NCBI RefSeq assembly: GCF_964355755.1
Contig: NC_092675.1
Span: forward strand, 28,482,912-28,546,911
From: Antedon mediterranea
Lineage: Eukaryota > Echinodermata > Crinoidea > Comatulida > Antedonidae
Direction: 5' to 3'
Length of the DNA: 64,000 nt
The notes below the pieces were generated by a model. That model did not search any database. It saw only the letters and a list, made by a program, of their open reading frames with translations, and was not told the origin of the DNA. The first letter of the stretch is position 1. The number at the start of each line of letters is the position of its first letter. This document shows, piece after piece, positions 11,893 through 23,766 of this stretch. The translations under genes and the position numbers were made by a program.

Positions 11893-14800
11893 ATGGCTGC
11901 GTCCGTACGACAACAACTTTCTACTTTACTAGCGTCTTCTGGATCGCCTAAAGACCTCGCAGACAAGTAATTTTGTATTAACTGTTATATTATTACCTTT
12001 AGTAACTTAAGTGATATTTACAACTCAGTTATCATGTTATTTTATTTTCGTAGGCTAGCTCACTGAACAACAGGGACGTGTATATGCGGATTTCCCCGAA
12101 CATGTGGCTCTGTGTGTGGGATTGATAGGTGGACAGAGCATTTGGCCTACCTGGGCCTAGGCCTTCGTATATTTAAAATGTTGTTTTTATTTAAAACGAA
12201 CCCTATTCGCAATTAGTAATAGCAACTACTTTATCTGTATGAACTAATCAAAATGATGTTTTTAGATATTTCATTTTTTAAAAGGTTTTATTATTATATT
12301 GATTAATTTCAGTAAAATAAAATGATAAAAATGATCACCTATAAAAATAAATTCGTCAAAGGGACGAATTAAATTCTAGTTTATATTGTAATTATTTTTT
12401 TTTTATTTGTATACTATGTGTGTAGGGAGGCCTATTTTTTTATATGACTTTTATTTTTAATTATGCTTTTGATTTTACTTTTAATATTACTTTCTTTGTA
12501 TATATGTTTATGCGCATGATATCGTCCAAAATTTAATTTTTTTTGTTGCAAATAAATTTGTATGCCTAATAAGGACTCCTGCTGTATATTGTCTTGATTT
12601 TCAGGAAAATAAATATTTTGGTATCTTTATTGAATACAGTAGCATGCTTTCTCCCTCTCTGCACTTGGATTTTATTGTGTTTTTTGTTTGCAGATACCGT
12701 AAGGTTCTTTTGCACATACAGGCCTTAACTGGTAACGACCTAATCGAATGCTTTCAAGCATTTATTGAAACAAGTAAGAAAAATAATAACATTTTTTTCA
12801 AGAATTGTTTTTAATCCTAACTCTCTCATAGAGAACACCTTTATGGTGACACAAACTTTTCCGTGTTAAAATAAAGTATTTATTATTATTATTATTATTA
12901 TACAGCATTTTTTTTTTCTTTGCCAAATACTACTCTCTCTGGTATATTTTATTGCTACCAAAATGAAGAATTGAGTCAGCCATTGAATGATATAATATAT
13001 GTATAATGCCAGAATAAGAACATTGCTCAAACACACAATCTTCATTTTTTTTCTCTATATAAACAAACAATTTTTTTTTTTTCAGTGGTAAATGAGAATG
13101 TTAGTCTAGTTATTTCCAGACAGCTTCTTACAGAGATATGTACCCACCTAGCCTCTTTGCCAGACCCTCTCTCATGTCAAGTGTCAAACTTTCTTTTAGA
13201 CAAGGTTCATCCTCGAGTGGTCTCATTTGAAGAACAGGTAATATAAACTGGAAAGAGATGATGTGGTTCTCATAAAAGATCATCTGTCATCTTATTTATC
13301 AAGAAATAAATACAGTAATTTACCATAAAAAATGAAACTGACAATATTTTTTTTGCTTTTGTTAATATCTTTTTTTTAAATTGTGCCATTATTATTGTTA
13401 TAACTTGATTTAACCTAGGTTGCCATACTTACAGAATTTTACGACCTTTGCCAATAATTTATGGTGATGATTATAAAAAATATGCCACATCAAAATAATG
13501 CGAGGTGCTTACAAGACCCATAATGCATCTGTACAGTAGCAATAAATCCATCTATATTATTAAATGTAAACAAATTCTTTGTGTTCACCGTATATTAATT
13601 ACAGACACCATTTTTCTTCTTGAACAGGTTGCAACAACAAGACAACATTTGGCTAATATATATGAAAGAGAATCAAAATGGAGGCAGGCTGCATTTGTGC
13701 TTGTTGGTATTCCGTTAGAAACAGGTCAAAGGTAACAATTTATTTGCAGTTTTATTTATTTATTACTGCTTTTTGACTCAAACAACATAAATAAATAAAA
13801 AAAACAAAAATTAACTTTAATTAATAACACTGAACAAATCAAAATAATGATGAAGAGTCCAGTTTGGTCCATCGCCTCAAACAAAACTTTCTTTTTGAAT
13901 GAACTTTTAAATGGAATGTTATATTTTGTTATACTTATATTATATCAATTTTGCGCAATTCAGATTATTATGCAATAGCACTTATATTTTTAAACCATAA
14001 TTGAATTGAATAATGTTAGTAAAAGATAACTTAAATCATGATTTGAAATATTATTCTTCCTATTTATATCAGTGATTAGAAATTGACACAAGCAAAATTT
14101 TCATTAAATACAAACATATCTTTTCCTTCAGGCAGTACTCAGTCGACTACAAGCTGGAGACGTACCTTAAAATTGCTAGGCTGTACCTGGAAGACGATGA
14201 TCCTGTGCAAGCTGAAGCATACATCAAAAGAGCTTCCTTGTTGCAAGCGGAATCAAAAAATGAACAGCTGCATATTCATTACAAGGTCTGTACCCAGGAG
14301 TGTAAATGGTTACTGATATGTATTATCATTGAGGAATTATTTAGAATTTTTAATTAGTTCCTCCATGGTATTATGAACTGAATTTATTTTAAGTTGATTT
14401 TCATAAGCTAGCTTAAAAATGATTTCTAGTTTAGAATCATAACTCAAGACTCGGATTTGAGCTACAGTACTGTACAGTATAAAGCAGGTACTTTAAAATG
14501 GGAATTTTGATTTATCTGTTGCCCAACCCACTATTAATAATATAATTATATTATATAGCATTTTGGCATATTAAGACTGGTCATATACTGCTATGGTCTT
14601 TTAATTGTAATTAAATTCTATTTCCAATGAGAAGCGTTGTTTTTAATAACCCGACACCCAAGATTTTAGGTTCACTTAAAAATGACGACAATTGTTTGTA
14701 ATGCGTATAAATCTTAAAATTAAAAAATAAAATTATATTTTTATTGATATCTCATTTAGGTGTGTTATGCACGTGTATTAGATTACAGAAGAAAGTTTAT

Positions 14801-17800
14801 TGAAGCTGCTCAGAGATACAATGAGTTATCGTACAAGACAATTATCGCAACTGATGAGAGGATGACTGCATTGAAGCATGCTTTACATTGTGCTATACTG
14901 GCATCAGCAGGTAAGACTATTGACAGGCAAAGGGTCTACAGTATAGACATGGTCGACTGTGCATGTAGTATTTTCTAATATTCACAGTTGACTGTTTCAA
15001 TAGTCAAAATAGTGTGATGGCTATCAACTTGGTCGACTGTGCATGTAGTATTTTCTAATATGCATACAGTAGTTAACTGTTTCATTAGTCAATATAGTGT
15101 GACGGCTATCAACTTGGTCGACTGTGCATTTAGTATTTTCTAATATGCCCAGTTGACTGTTTTGATAGTCAATATATGGTGTGATGGCTATCAACTTGGT
15201 TGACTGTGTGTGTAGTATTTTCTGATATGCCCATGTTGACTGTTTTGATAGTCAATATACGGTATGGTGGCTATCGATATGGTCGAAAGTGCGAGAGATT
15301 ATTTTTTTCCTATCGAAAAGATCAACTTTGCATCTAATGCCTTGTTGTTTTTCACTAAGATCGATCGTGTCTCTGTTTGTTTATTTTATTTTCCACACAC
15401 AAAGTTTAAAGGCCAGGTGCGGGCAAAAAATTTCTATTGATCATACATTCCAATAATTATAGATCTATAGTTTCCCCTATGTTTCATAATTTTTGGGATT
15501 TTATTTGTGTTACACAAGCTTGTTGAAAATAAGCACTTTCTTATCAGTGGGGGGGGGGGGGGGATAGTTCAAATTACACAGTAAAATCTCTATTCTTTTG
15601 TACACAAATTTTGTAAATAGAGAGGCATTTTAAAAAGCTATGAAAACTAAACAGTGTGGTAAAAAATGTTATCAGATGACTAAATATAGGTAATATAACT
15701 TGAATATTACATTTCTGGTATTTTTATTCAACTTTAGATTTTTATTTTCATGCTATAGCAAAAATTATCCACCGTATATCCACCATCTTTTTTCACCATC
15801 TAGGGAGTCACCAGACATGTTATTACATTAGGTTAACTACCTAACTACTGAAAAAAAGTCTTCAGGTTTTTATGGAAGAATTTTGCCAAATTTTGTATTT
15901 GACCAAAAATAAGGGAAATTCATGCTTGTTCGTCTTGATTTCTGTTACAAATATTTGATTTATGTACAATTAACCAAATATTATATTTAAAATTCATGCC
16001 TGTACCTGAGCTTTAAAGGAAGTTAAATTTAGATATAGTTAGTTGTAGTTGTACATAAAATTTGATGAATAGGGACACATTTATGTATGAATGAATAAGT
16101 AAACAAAAGGTTCACTCCATAACTATTTTGCGATAAAATTCACTGGTAATGTTAATTCTAGGGCAACAAAGATCAAGAATGCTGGCAACCTTGTTCAAAG
16201 ATGAACGATGTCAGAAGTTGCCTGCCTATGGAATCCTAGAGAAGATGTACTTAGAGAGAATAATCCGAGGGGATCAGTTGAAAGAGTTTGCAGCTTCACT
16301 AGCTGACCACCAAAAAGCCACAACCGCAGATGGTGAGTTCCATAAGGGGCATAATGTAGGGTAAAGAACTTCCAAGATCAGGGCCATGATTCTAGCCTTT
16401 ATTCCCAAAGAACTGAATGCCTCTTCTATATCATTTAAGACTGTTTTCTACTAACATTAACGGCAGATGGTGAGTTCCATAAGGGGCTCAATTGTAGGAT
16501 AAAGAGGTTCCAAGATCAGGGCCATGATTCTAGCCTTTATTCCCAAAGAACTGAATGCCTCTTCTATATCATTAAAGACTGTTTTCCACTAACATTAACG
16601 GCAGATGGTGAGTTCCATAAGGGGCATAATTGTAGGGTAAAGAGGTTCCAAGATCAGGGCCATGATTCTAGCCTTTATTCCCAAAGAACTGAATGCCTCT
16701 TCTATATCATTAAAGACTGTTTTCCACTAACATTAACGGCAGATGGTGAGTTCCATAAGGAGCATAATGATAGCGTAAAGAGATTCCAAGATGAGGGCCA
16801 TGATTGTAGCCTTTATTCCCAAAGAACTGAATGCCTCTTCTATATCATTAAAGACTGTTTTCCACGAGCAACAGTGGCAGGATGATAAGATGAAATTGGG
16901 CCATAACTCTTTATTTTATTATCCCCAGGAACTCCTCTTCTATACCCTTAAAGCCTTTCCACTCATTCACGCAAACCAAATGTTTTTGCAACAAGTAGAA
17001 ACTATTCGAACTACTAATGGAAATGTGAATTCATATAAGGTGACTTTTTTCATTTAACAAATTCACCTCATGGAGAACAACACTACCCAATATAGCATTG
17101 GCATATTTCAATCATTACAAGACTATACTTCTCTTTTAGAAATCTTCTAATATCTTTAATTAAAACCTCGTTTTGTGAATTTTGATAATCACTTTTTGTT
17201 TGGCAGGATCTAGCATTTTAGACCGTGCAATAATTGAACACAATCTACTATCTGCTAGCAAACTTTACAATAACATCACATTTGAAGAATTAGGATCACT
17301 GCTGGAAATTCCACCAACTAAGGTGAGCCTAGTAATCAATTTCAATCTTTATTTAATCCATTTCAATCTTTATTTAAAAACCCATTCCCTACAATTGTTG
17401 ACGTTTGTAAAAATAATGCAAATATATTACTTTAAAAACATTAAACCAGGTCATTCCTTGTCTTAAATGTACGTTTTTTGGTAAATTATGATAAAAAGAG
17501 AGAAACAATGCACTATAGGTCGCGGTGTACGTCCTCTCGTGGATGGTCTTTGGTTTTGTAGGCCTAACTGGTAAACAGCAGTAATGTATGAACATTGTAT
17601 GCTAGTTACAGGCCTAGCCCGATGTTGTCTAGTTGCTGCTTTAATTGTCTTACTGTTTTGGAGGAAACCCGGTAGTTACGATTCTTCCATTTGTTTTGGC
17701 CTTCATAATCGATTGAAAGTGGGTGAATCGCAGAAGAAAAACGAAAAAAAATCAATCTGCGTGCAATGCATGTTGGGATTTATAGAGAGCCGCTTAAATT

Positions 17801-18655
17801 GTTAGAAGCGACTTATTTTTCACATTTGTAACCATTTTTAAATGGTATAATGTTTAAAAACAAAAAAACAAATTATCGCAATAGGATTATATAGTACTTA
17901 TTTTTTCATTAAATGTAGTTTGTGACCTTAAATTAGATCTAAAAAACGTAGGAAATGGAACTTTACCCATGTCATTCATTGTTTAAAATTGATAGTGGAT
18001 ATAATGTATTAAACAGTATTATAACTAAATATTTCTTTTTAGGCTGAAAAAATTGCATCCCAAATGATATCAGAAGGCAGAATGTCTGGATACATTGATC
18101 AGATTGACAGCATCGTTCATTTTGAGAGTAAGTAATTTTTTTAAAAATTAATATCTTGTAAAAACAAATTGTTAATCATTATTAATTTATTATAGTAATA
18201 ATAATAGTCTGTTCTTATATAGCGCATATAAGCAAGCTCTCTCTGTTAAATTAATGAAAAGCTTGTTGGAAAAGGAAAGTCTTGAGTTGAGTCTTAAATG
18301 AGTTAAGGGAAGTGCACTGTCTGATTGTGATAGGTAGGGAGTTCCACAAAGTTGGCGCTGCCACTGCAAAGGCTCTCTGACCGTAGGTAGATGTCCTTGT
18401 CCTTGGAACCACAAGTAGGCATTGGGAACCAGACCTAAGAGATCTAGTGGGCTGGTAACTCTAGACAAGCTCAGATTATTGATTTGTTATAAATTAACTT
18501 TAAATTACTTTTCAATAACAGCTAGAGATGCTCTTCCTCAGTGGGATAGACAAATTCAGAGTTTATGTGGCCAAGTAAATGATGTCATCGAAAAGATACA
18601 ACAGCATGCACCTGATTGGACGGCAGCATTAGGGGAAAACCAAATGGTCCAATGA
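11893..18655 (+). CDS. COPS4: COP9 signalosome subunit 4
   Basis: Ten exons join with consistent phases: 11893-11966, 12694-12773, 13086-13237, 13628-13731, 14132-14285, 14760-14910, 16162-16332, 17207-17322, 18043-18127 and 18522-18655. They give 406 codons plus stop, the same length as human CSN4. Diagnostic stretches include [57 protein letters not shown] and [20 protein letters not shown]. The N-terminal half is the helical repeat region, followed by the PCI/winged-helix domain (roughly 200-360) and a C-terminal helix. The protein is a scaffold of the CSN complex, which removes NEDD8 from cullins. The donor after exon 5 is GTCTGT, weaker than the others. Introns hold a tandem duplication of the exon 7 donor, a Helitron-like end and a LINE fragment. 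Confidence 0.97.
12345..12381 (+). mobile_element. Helitron-like 3' terminus in COPS4 intron 1
   Basis: AATTCGTC, a short loop and GGACGAATT form a hairpin, followed by CTAGT. This matches the arrangement near 3643-3677. The 5' end was not found. Confidence 0.4.
12790..12903 (+). mobile_element. Retroelement 3' tail with (TTA)n
   Basis: TCTCTCATAGAGAACACC leads into AATAAAGTATTTATTATTA and a TTA run, a typical 3' end for non-LTR elements or dependent SINEs. Only the tail is recognisable. Confidence 0.35.
14945..15295. repeat. Tandem ~80-bp repeat in COPS4 intron 6
   Basis: Four diverged units each contain a GTCGACTGTG-like start, TAGTATTTTCTAATAT, AGTTGACTGTTT, ATAGTCAATAT and GGCTATCAACTTG. 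The first unit starts just downstream of the exon 6 donor. Confidence 0.85.
16328..16870 (+). repeat. Tandem ~138-bp repeat that multiplies the exon 7 splice donor
   Basis: The unit begins with the last bases of COPS4 exon 7 and its donor (CAGATGGTGAGTTCCATAAG). It is repeated with starts near 16463, 16601 and 16739. The copies share CAAGATCAGGGCCATGATTC, TTCCCAAAGAACTGAATGCC and AAGACTGTTTTC. Three extra GGTGAGTT donor copies therefore follow the authentic one within 420 bp. Confidence 0.9.
18183..18462 (-). pseudogene. 5'-truncated CR1/L2-like LINE 3' fragment
   Basis: Read on the minus strand, one frame gives [18 protein letters not shown] followed by [15 protein letters not shown]. This is the characteristic C-terminus of CR1/L2/Rex-type reverse transcriptase proteins; the LINE at 19324-22656 has [15 protein letters not shown] at the same place. 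A TAT/ATT-rich tail follows at 18183-18200. It lies in the last COPS4 intron, opposite to the gene, about 60 bp before exon 10. Confidence 0.8.
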
Positions 18656-19086
18656 AACAAACTGTATTAAAATGTAGCATTCTTATGACTGACAATGATG
18701 TGATAACATCCAAATATACAGAACATTTAATTGGATAACATTTACAGGTGCAATGTATATATATGTAGTACTGTATGTTGCATTATACCCGTTACAACCG
18801 CCTGAAATGCGTTCTACCGATTCCTATTAATAAACTAAACGGTTGTGCTGGATCGAATCTGTAGTGAAACTAGACCAAAAAGAACATTTGTTTACACAAT
18901 CCCATAGCAACTCGTCGTTGTTCATAATGTTCATCCTGTAATATTGATTTTATTACAACTGTATTGATTGAACAAAAAGATAATATTGAAGCAATTTCAT
19001 TGATTTGGTTTGTAGTAAAAAGCTTACTGTAATTTGCTATTACCAACATAACATTGCATATTTATGTAGATTGCAAGTTAAAACTA

Positions 19087-19092
19087 AATAAA
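19087..19092 (+). promoter_or_regulatory. Candidate COPS4 poly(A) signal
   Basis: AATAAA about 430 bp after the COPS4 stop codon. An alternative AATAAA lies near 18829. Usage cannot be decided from sequence alone. Confidence 0.4.
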
Positions 19093-19129
19093 AACTCTCC
19101 TCTTGAAGTTGATCATTAAACAGCTCATT

Positions 19130-22100
19130 CCACTTACATAACATAGTTAAGACGTGTGCGCCTTACAAGCGGCCAGTCTGATCTGTTCTCCAAGTTTCTG
19201 TAAAATTACAGTTTCTGTATTACTGAAATCTGTGTGTTTAATGCCACATCGAACTTTTCCTGGTTATTACTGACCGTTGTATGTATTTGTGAAGATAACA
19301 TCGTTGGTCTACTAGCGAAACTAATGTTCCGTTTTCCTAGGCCAGTTTCGTTTGCCTGTCTACTCACATTCCTGTGCAGTCAGCCTTCGCGGTCAGCCGT
19401 ATCCACGGTTCATTCAACATTCTTTGCCGGATTTGTCAACTACGGTAGGCCTAGGATTGTAGTAGTCGGCTTACTTCACAGAACCGAATCGTCTTATAAT
19501 AACGGGTGTTCATTGACTTTAATTCAACCTGTCAGTTCATCTATTGCGTCTATGATTTACTACGATCGTGATCAACTTCTCAGATTATCAGGAAACTTAA
19601 AGTCATCGTTGACTCCATCAGAAATTGACACTATAAATCGTTTGAATATCAATGCCTTTACCACATGCCGAGCATTCTCAACTCGAAAAACACATAGAGG
19701 AAAGAAGGCTGGTCGACGACGAAGCAAGCTTATCTCTGCCGCCACTGAACACATCTCTCAACCTCGCAGACCTGTTTCCGTGGATACTGAACAATCTCGT
19801 AGTTCGAGTTCCATCTGTTTTGGACTGTGGAATGCGCGTTCTATAAGAAATAAAACTGTTCACGTTTGTGATTTTATTTTGGATGTTGAATTAGACATTT
19901 TAGTAATTACCGAAAGTTGGTTGAAAGGTGATGCAAGTGACAACCACTTTATTGCGGACGTGAGTAACACCCTCCCAAATTTCGTGGTGTCACATGAGCC
20001 ACGCCCTACAGGTGGACGCGGAGGTGGAATATGCATCATTTCGCACCGTGGACTCCAAATAACACCAAATGTTTCAACAAGTTTCCGGTCTTTCGAACAT
20101 ATGGATATCAAGATCACTTCCAATTCATCTGTAATTAACTTGATTTCAATTTACAGACCACCACCATCGACCAAAAACAAACTTACCTTTGACTTGTTCA
20201 TCACTGAATTCTCATCACTTCTTGAATCAGTCTCTTGCACCAAAAACCTTCTGATAGTTGGTGATTTCAATATTCACACAGATGACCTCTTGGACAACAA
20301 CACCAAGCGATTTGATGAACTGCTTTACACGAGTTGTCTTCATCAACACGTCCAAGGCCCCACTCACGTTAGCGGGCACACACTGGACCTTCTAATCTCT
20401 CGAAAAAACGACAACATAATAAAACAAACCACTGTCAAACAAGGACTACCATCCGACCATATGGCTGTCATCAGCTTTGTGGATTTATCACATCCTAAAC
20501 AACCAACGCGGACAACCTCTTACCGCAAACTTCGTAACATTGATCTAAATTGTTTTGTGGAAGATATAATGAATTCCCCGCTCGTCTGCGCACCGGAAGA
20601 TAATGTCTCCGATCTCGCTGACCAATACAATAATGTATTGCAGTACATCCTTGACCAACATGCTCCGTTAACAACTAAACTGGTCACCATTAGACCACGG
20701 GCACCATGGTACACGAATGAACTCCGTGAAGCGAAGTGCGTCAAACGGAGATCAGAACGCAGAATGTTGAAATCTGGTTTGGATATCGACAAACAGAGGT
20801 ACAAGTTAGAATGCAAAGCATATAAAGATATGCTAGATCTAGCAAAATGCAATTATCATCGCAATGAAATCGCTAATGCGGATGACAAGAACCTTTTCCG
20901 CATCATAAGTAAACTGTACTCGGTCGATTCTTCTCCTGTTCTGCCAAAACACACATCTTCAATGGATCTCGCAAACCAGTTTGGCTGTTTCTTTAATGAA
21001 AAGATTCTGAAAATTTGCAAGAAACTTAACTCCATAAACACTCCACTAATAACTGTCAACGTCGACGAGTCATGTAATAGTAGTTTCGCTGAATTTGAGC
21101 AAATATCAGAAGATACGGTACGCAAAGTCATCGCTGAAAGCGCATCTAAGTCCAGTAGACTTGACCCAATTCCAACACGGTTACTAAAAAACTGCATTGA
21201 CGCTCTACTACCGCATATCACTAAAATCGTCAACATGTCGCTGTCATCAGGTACTGTACCATCTGCATTTAAATTGTCTCTCGTTATGCCACTGTTGAAA
21301 AAGCAAAATCTCGACTCCAACGTCCTACAAAATTATAGACCAATAGCAAATCTTCCCTTCCTTTTTAAAGTCTTGGAAAGAATTGCAACTGCTCAGATAA
21401 AAGCATATATGGATGAACATTTCCTGTTTTCAAAAGTCCAATCAGCCTACCGCCGCTTCCACTCAACTGAAACCGCTTTATTACGTGTTACAAACGATCT
21501 ACTACTTGCTTTAGACAAAGGTAATGAAGCGGTACTTATTCTACTCGACTACTCCGCAGCATTTGACACTATCAATCATGATTTATTATTTCAACGTCTT
21601 CATAAAAGATACGGCATAAGCGGAACCGCATTGAAATGGTTTATTTCATATTTTGAGAATCGTAGACAAGCAATCATTGTGGGTGATTCGATGTCTGATG
21701 AGTTCGCTCTACCCTGGGGTGTACCACAGGGATCCGTAAAAGGTCCACTCGATTTCATCTTATACACTGGACCACTCAGCAACATCATTGATTCCCACCC
21801 GGAAGTTCGTCATATGATCTATGCCGATGACACTCAACTATATTTAATCATGAAACCTACACATCACTCTGAATCTGTTAACAGCCTTGAATCATGCATT
21901 GCAGATGTTCGCTCATGGGCCATTCAAAATAAACTCATGCTCAACGACTCCAAGACTGAAATGATCCATTTTCATTCAAAGTTCCGTGAGGCATCATCAT
22001 TTCCTTTGGTCCATATCGGAGATACTAGTGTCTCTACCTCCAGCTCAGCCAGAAATCTAGGCGTCCAACTAGACAACAGCCTCGGTTTAAAAGAACACAT

Positions 22101-22760
22101 TCGTAATGTTTGCCGTGGTGCTTCCTTTGGAATTTACCAGATCGGCCAGATTCGTAAGTACCTTGACAAAACATCAACTGAACGTCTTGTTCATGCTTTT
22201 GTTTCATCTCGTCTGGACTGTAATAACTCGCTTCTGTACGGCCTACCAACTTCTTATCTGTCTCCTCTTCAACGAATCCAAAATTCCGCCGCAAGACTTA
22301 TCACTGGCACTAAACGACATGAACATATTTCTCCCGTTTTACGTGACTTACACTGGTTGCCTGTTGATCAGCGCATTCGTTTTAAAATCCTGTTGCTGAC
22401 ATATAAGGCCATCAACGGATGTGCTCCAGCCTACATATGTGACATCATTACTCCGTCAACCAACTCTTCGCTTCGTTCATCCAGCAGACTTCTTCTAAAA
22501 CCTGGACCCCGTTCCAGAACTCGGTTTTACGGTGATCGTGCTTTCGCTGTCGCAGCCCCAAAACTCTGGAACACTCTACCACTCGAAATACGCTCATCAA
22601 AATCTGTTTTCACATTTAAAACTAAACTCAAAACTCATCTCTTCAGAGAAGCATAATCGCACGCTACTACTTGCACTGATCTTGGAAAACACAGCGCTTT
22701 GAAACCTTTGTCTCTTGCGCTTTATAAATGTTATTTATTATTATTATTATTATTATACTG
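19130..22760 (+). mobile_element. Near-complete non-LTR retrotransposon (CR1/L2-like)
   Basis: The element has a single long frame (separate entry), a short 3' UTR, and ends in a (TTA/ATT)n run at about 22733-22757. Such microsatellite tails are usual for the CR1/L2 group. The 5' boundary is a guess placed between the COPS4 poly(A) signal and the frame. No clear target duplication was found. Confidence 0.7.
19324..22656 (+). CDS. LINE endonuclease-reverse transcriptase polyprotein
   Basis: An uninterrupted frame of 1110 codons from the first in-frame ATG; open frame extends up to 30 codons further 5'. Numbering here is from 19234. An apurinic-type (EEP) endonuclease occupies about 190-425, with LWNARSI, ITESWL, IYRPPPS, GDFNIH and SDHMAV. 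The reverse transcriptase follows at about 640-960, with NYRPIANLPFLFKVLER, LDYSAAFDTINHD, GVPQGSVKGPLDF and the catalytic YADD (863-866). The C-terminus has [15 protein letters not shown]. Motif B reads SVKGPLDF where the usual form is SVLGPLLF, a possible weakening. The enzyme nicks target DNA and reverse-transcribes its own RNA there. The clean frame implies recent insertion. The clade is inferred from motifs and the tail only. Confidence 0.9.
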   Translation: MFRFPRPVSFACLLTFLCSQPSRSAVSTVHSTFFAGFVNYGRPRIVVVGLLHRTESSYNNGCSLTLIQPVSSSIASMIYYDRDQLLRLSGNLKSSLTPSEIDTINRLNINAFTTCRAFSTRKTHRGKKAGRRRSKLISAATEHISQPRRPVSVDTEQSRSSSSICFGLWNARSIRNKTVHVCDFILDVELDILVITESWLKGDASDNHFIADVSNTLPNFVVSHEPRPTGGRGGGICIISHRGLQITPNVSTSFRSFEHMDIKITSNSSVINLISIYRPPPSTKNKLTFDLFITEFSSLLESVSCTKNLLIVGDFNIHTDDLLDNNTKRFDELLYTSCLHQHVQGPTHVSGHTLDLLISRKNDNIIKQTTVKQGLPSDHMAVISFVDLSHPKQPTRTTSYRKLRNIDLNCFVEDIMNSPLVCAPEDNVSDLADQYNNVLQYILDQHAPLTTKLVTIRPRAPWYTNELREAKCVKRRSERRMLKSGLDIDKQRYKLECKAYKDMLDLAKCNYHRNEIANADDKNLFRIISKLYSVDSSPVLPKHTSSMDLANQFGCFFNEKILKICKKLNSINTPLITVNVDESCNSSFAEFEQISEDTVRKVIAESASKSSRLDPIPTRLLKNCIDALLPHITKIVNMSLSSGTVPSAFKLSLVMPLLKKQNLDSNVLQNYRPIANLPFLFKVLERIATAQIKAYMDEHFLFSKVQSAYRRFHSTETALLRVTNDLLLALDKGNEAVLILLDYSAAFDTINHDLLFQRLHKRYGISGTALKWFISYFENRRQAIIVGDSMSDEFALPWGVPQGSVKGPLDFILYTGPLSNIIDSHPEVRHMIYADDTQLYLIMKPTHHSESVNSLESCIADVRSWAIQNKLMLNDSKTEMIHFHSKFREASSFPLVHIGDTSVSTSSSARNLGVQLDNSLGLKEHIRNVCRGASFGIYQIGQIRKYLDKTSTERLVHAFVSSRLDCNNSLLYGLPTSYLSPLQRIQNSAARLITGTKRHEHISPVLRDLHWLPVDQRIRFKILLLTYKAINGCAPAYICDIITPSTNSSLRSSSRLLLKPGPRSRTRFYGDRAFAVAAPKLWNTLPLEIRSSKSVFTFKTKLKTHLFREA

Positions 22761-23725
22761 TATATAATTAATTTACTGTGGAAAAATTCAAATGTGGACA
22801 TAATAAACGAAAATACTACTGGTACCGTACAAAGCTCTGTACCATCATTCACAGAAATAAAATCCAAATATAGTTGGTACTTTATTAATAAATTGAGTTC
22901 TAGCTTGTCTGTGCCATATGCTTTACTTTCATTGCCTCACCCTTCGAATGAGACATAAAGTTGTTGACCCATGTACATACTGTGCATGTTAAAGAACTTG
23001 GTACACTATTCGAAAAGGGTAGATGTGCTGACATGGGTAAGCAACGATTAGAGGGTGACAAACTAAAATAATTTAGTAAGAGTAATTAATTATTTTCTGT
23101 TGAAACATACGGTAGTGAAATTGATTAAAGTTCAGACATGAAAAAAGTGTGACCTCATGAAATATAAAGTTCATTATATATTATTCATTAAATAACATGT
23201 TTTCAAGGTGTATACATGTTCTAGCCAAAATGCTATGACCTTTAAACAGTTTTATGCGACAGGCTAGTTGTTGTAATAAAGCAAACTAATACTTATAAAT
23301 GTTTAAATTTTTATGTTGCTTTCTACGACTTTAATAAAAGCCAAATTATGACTTTCTACTTTAGTAAGATTTCATGATTTCCCTGCATGAACCCTACCAT
23401 TAATTGTGGTAGTTAAGAATGCTACACAATGTATTTAAACTGGTCGTTTACTGCAGTAAATCTAATTAAAAATTAATACAGTATTCATTCAATTAAACAC
23501 TGCTTTAATGGTACCTAAATAAAAGGCTTAAAGATGGTAGATAATACGTTACCAGAGGCAGATCCAGAATTTGTTTTAATAGACAAGTGCTAAACATATA
23601 ATAGTAAAACAAATAGATAAAAAAAAATTCATAATGAAAATACACAACAAATACAGAGAAGACCTGATTTAAAACTTTATTACGACTTTAAAAAGTGTAA
23701 TAACGGCAGAAATAGCAAGCCGTTT
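22761..23725. other. Intergenic, LINE to SelU 3' UTR
   Basis: AT-rich sequence with no supported gene. Around 22915-23050 is a SINE-like stretch (CTTCGAATGAGACATAAAG, TGTTAAAGAACTTGGTACA, and a repeated TTCGAA word) related to 53980-54110. The rest may be the distal 3' UTR of the selenoprotein gene. Confidence 0.4.
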
Positions 23726-23766
23726 ATCCACACCATGCTGTTAATAATTTAAGCATGGCATATCAT
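23726..23766 (-). promoter_or_regulatory. SECIS element for selenocysteine insertion
   Basis: On the minus strand, ATGA (23766-23763) is followed by an 11-nt arm TATGCCATGCT, a 12-nt apical loop starting TAAA, the complementary arm AGCATGGTGTG, and GAT (23728-23726). All eleven positions of the helix pair, allowing G-U. The TGA/GA pair makes the non-Watson-Crick quartet that binds SBP2, and the loop carries the required adenosines on its 5' side. It lies about 480 nt after the stop codon of the UGA-containing gene on the same strand. Confidence 0.9.

Noticed and set aside
19572-21320. Minus-strand frames within the LINE
   Set aside because: Shadows of the plus-strand retrotransposon frame, with no homology of their own.
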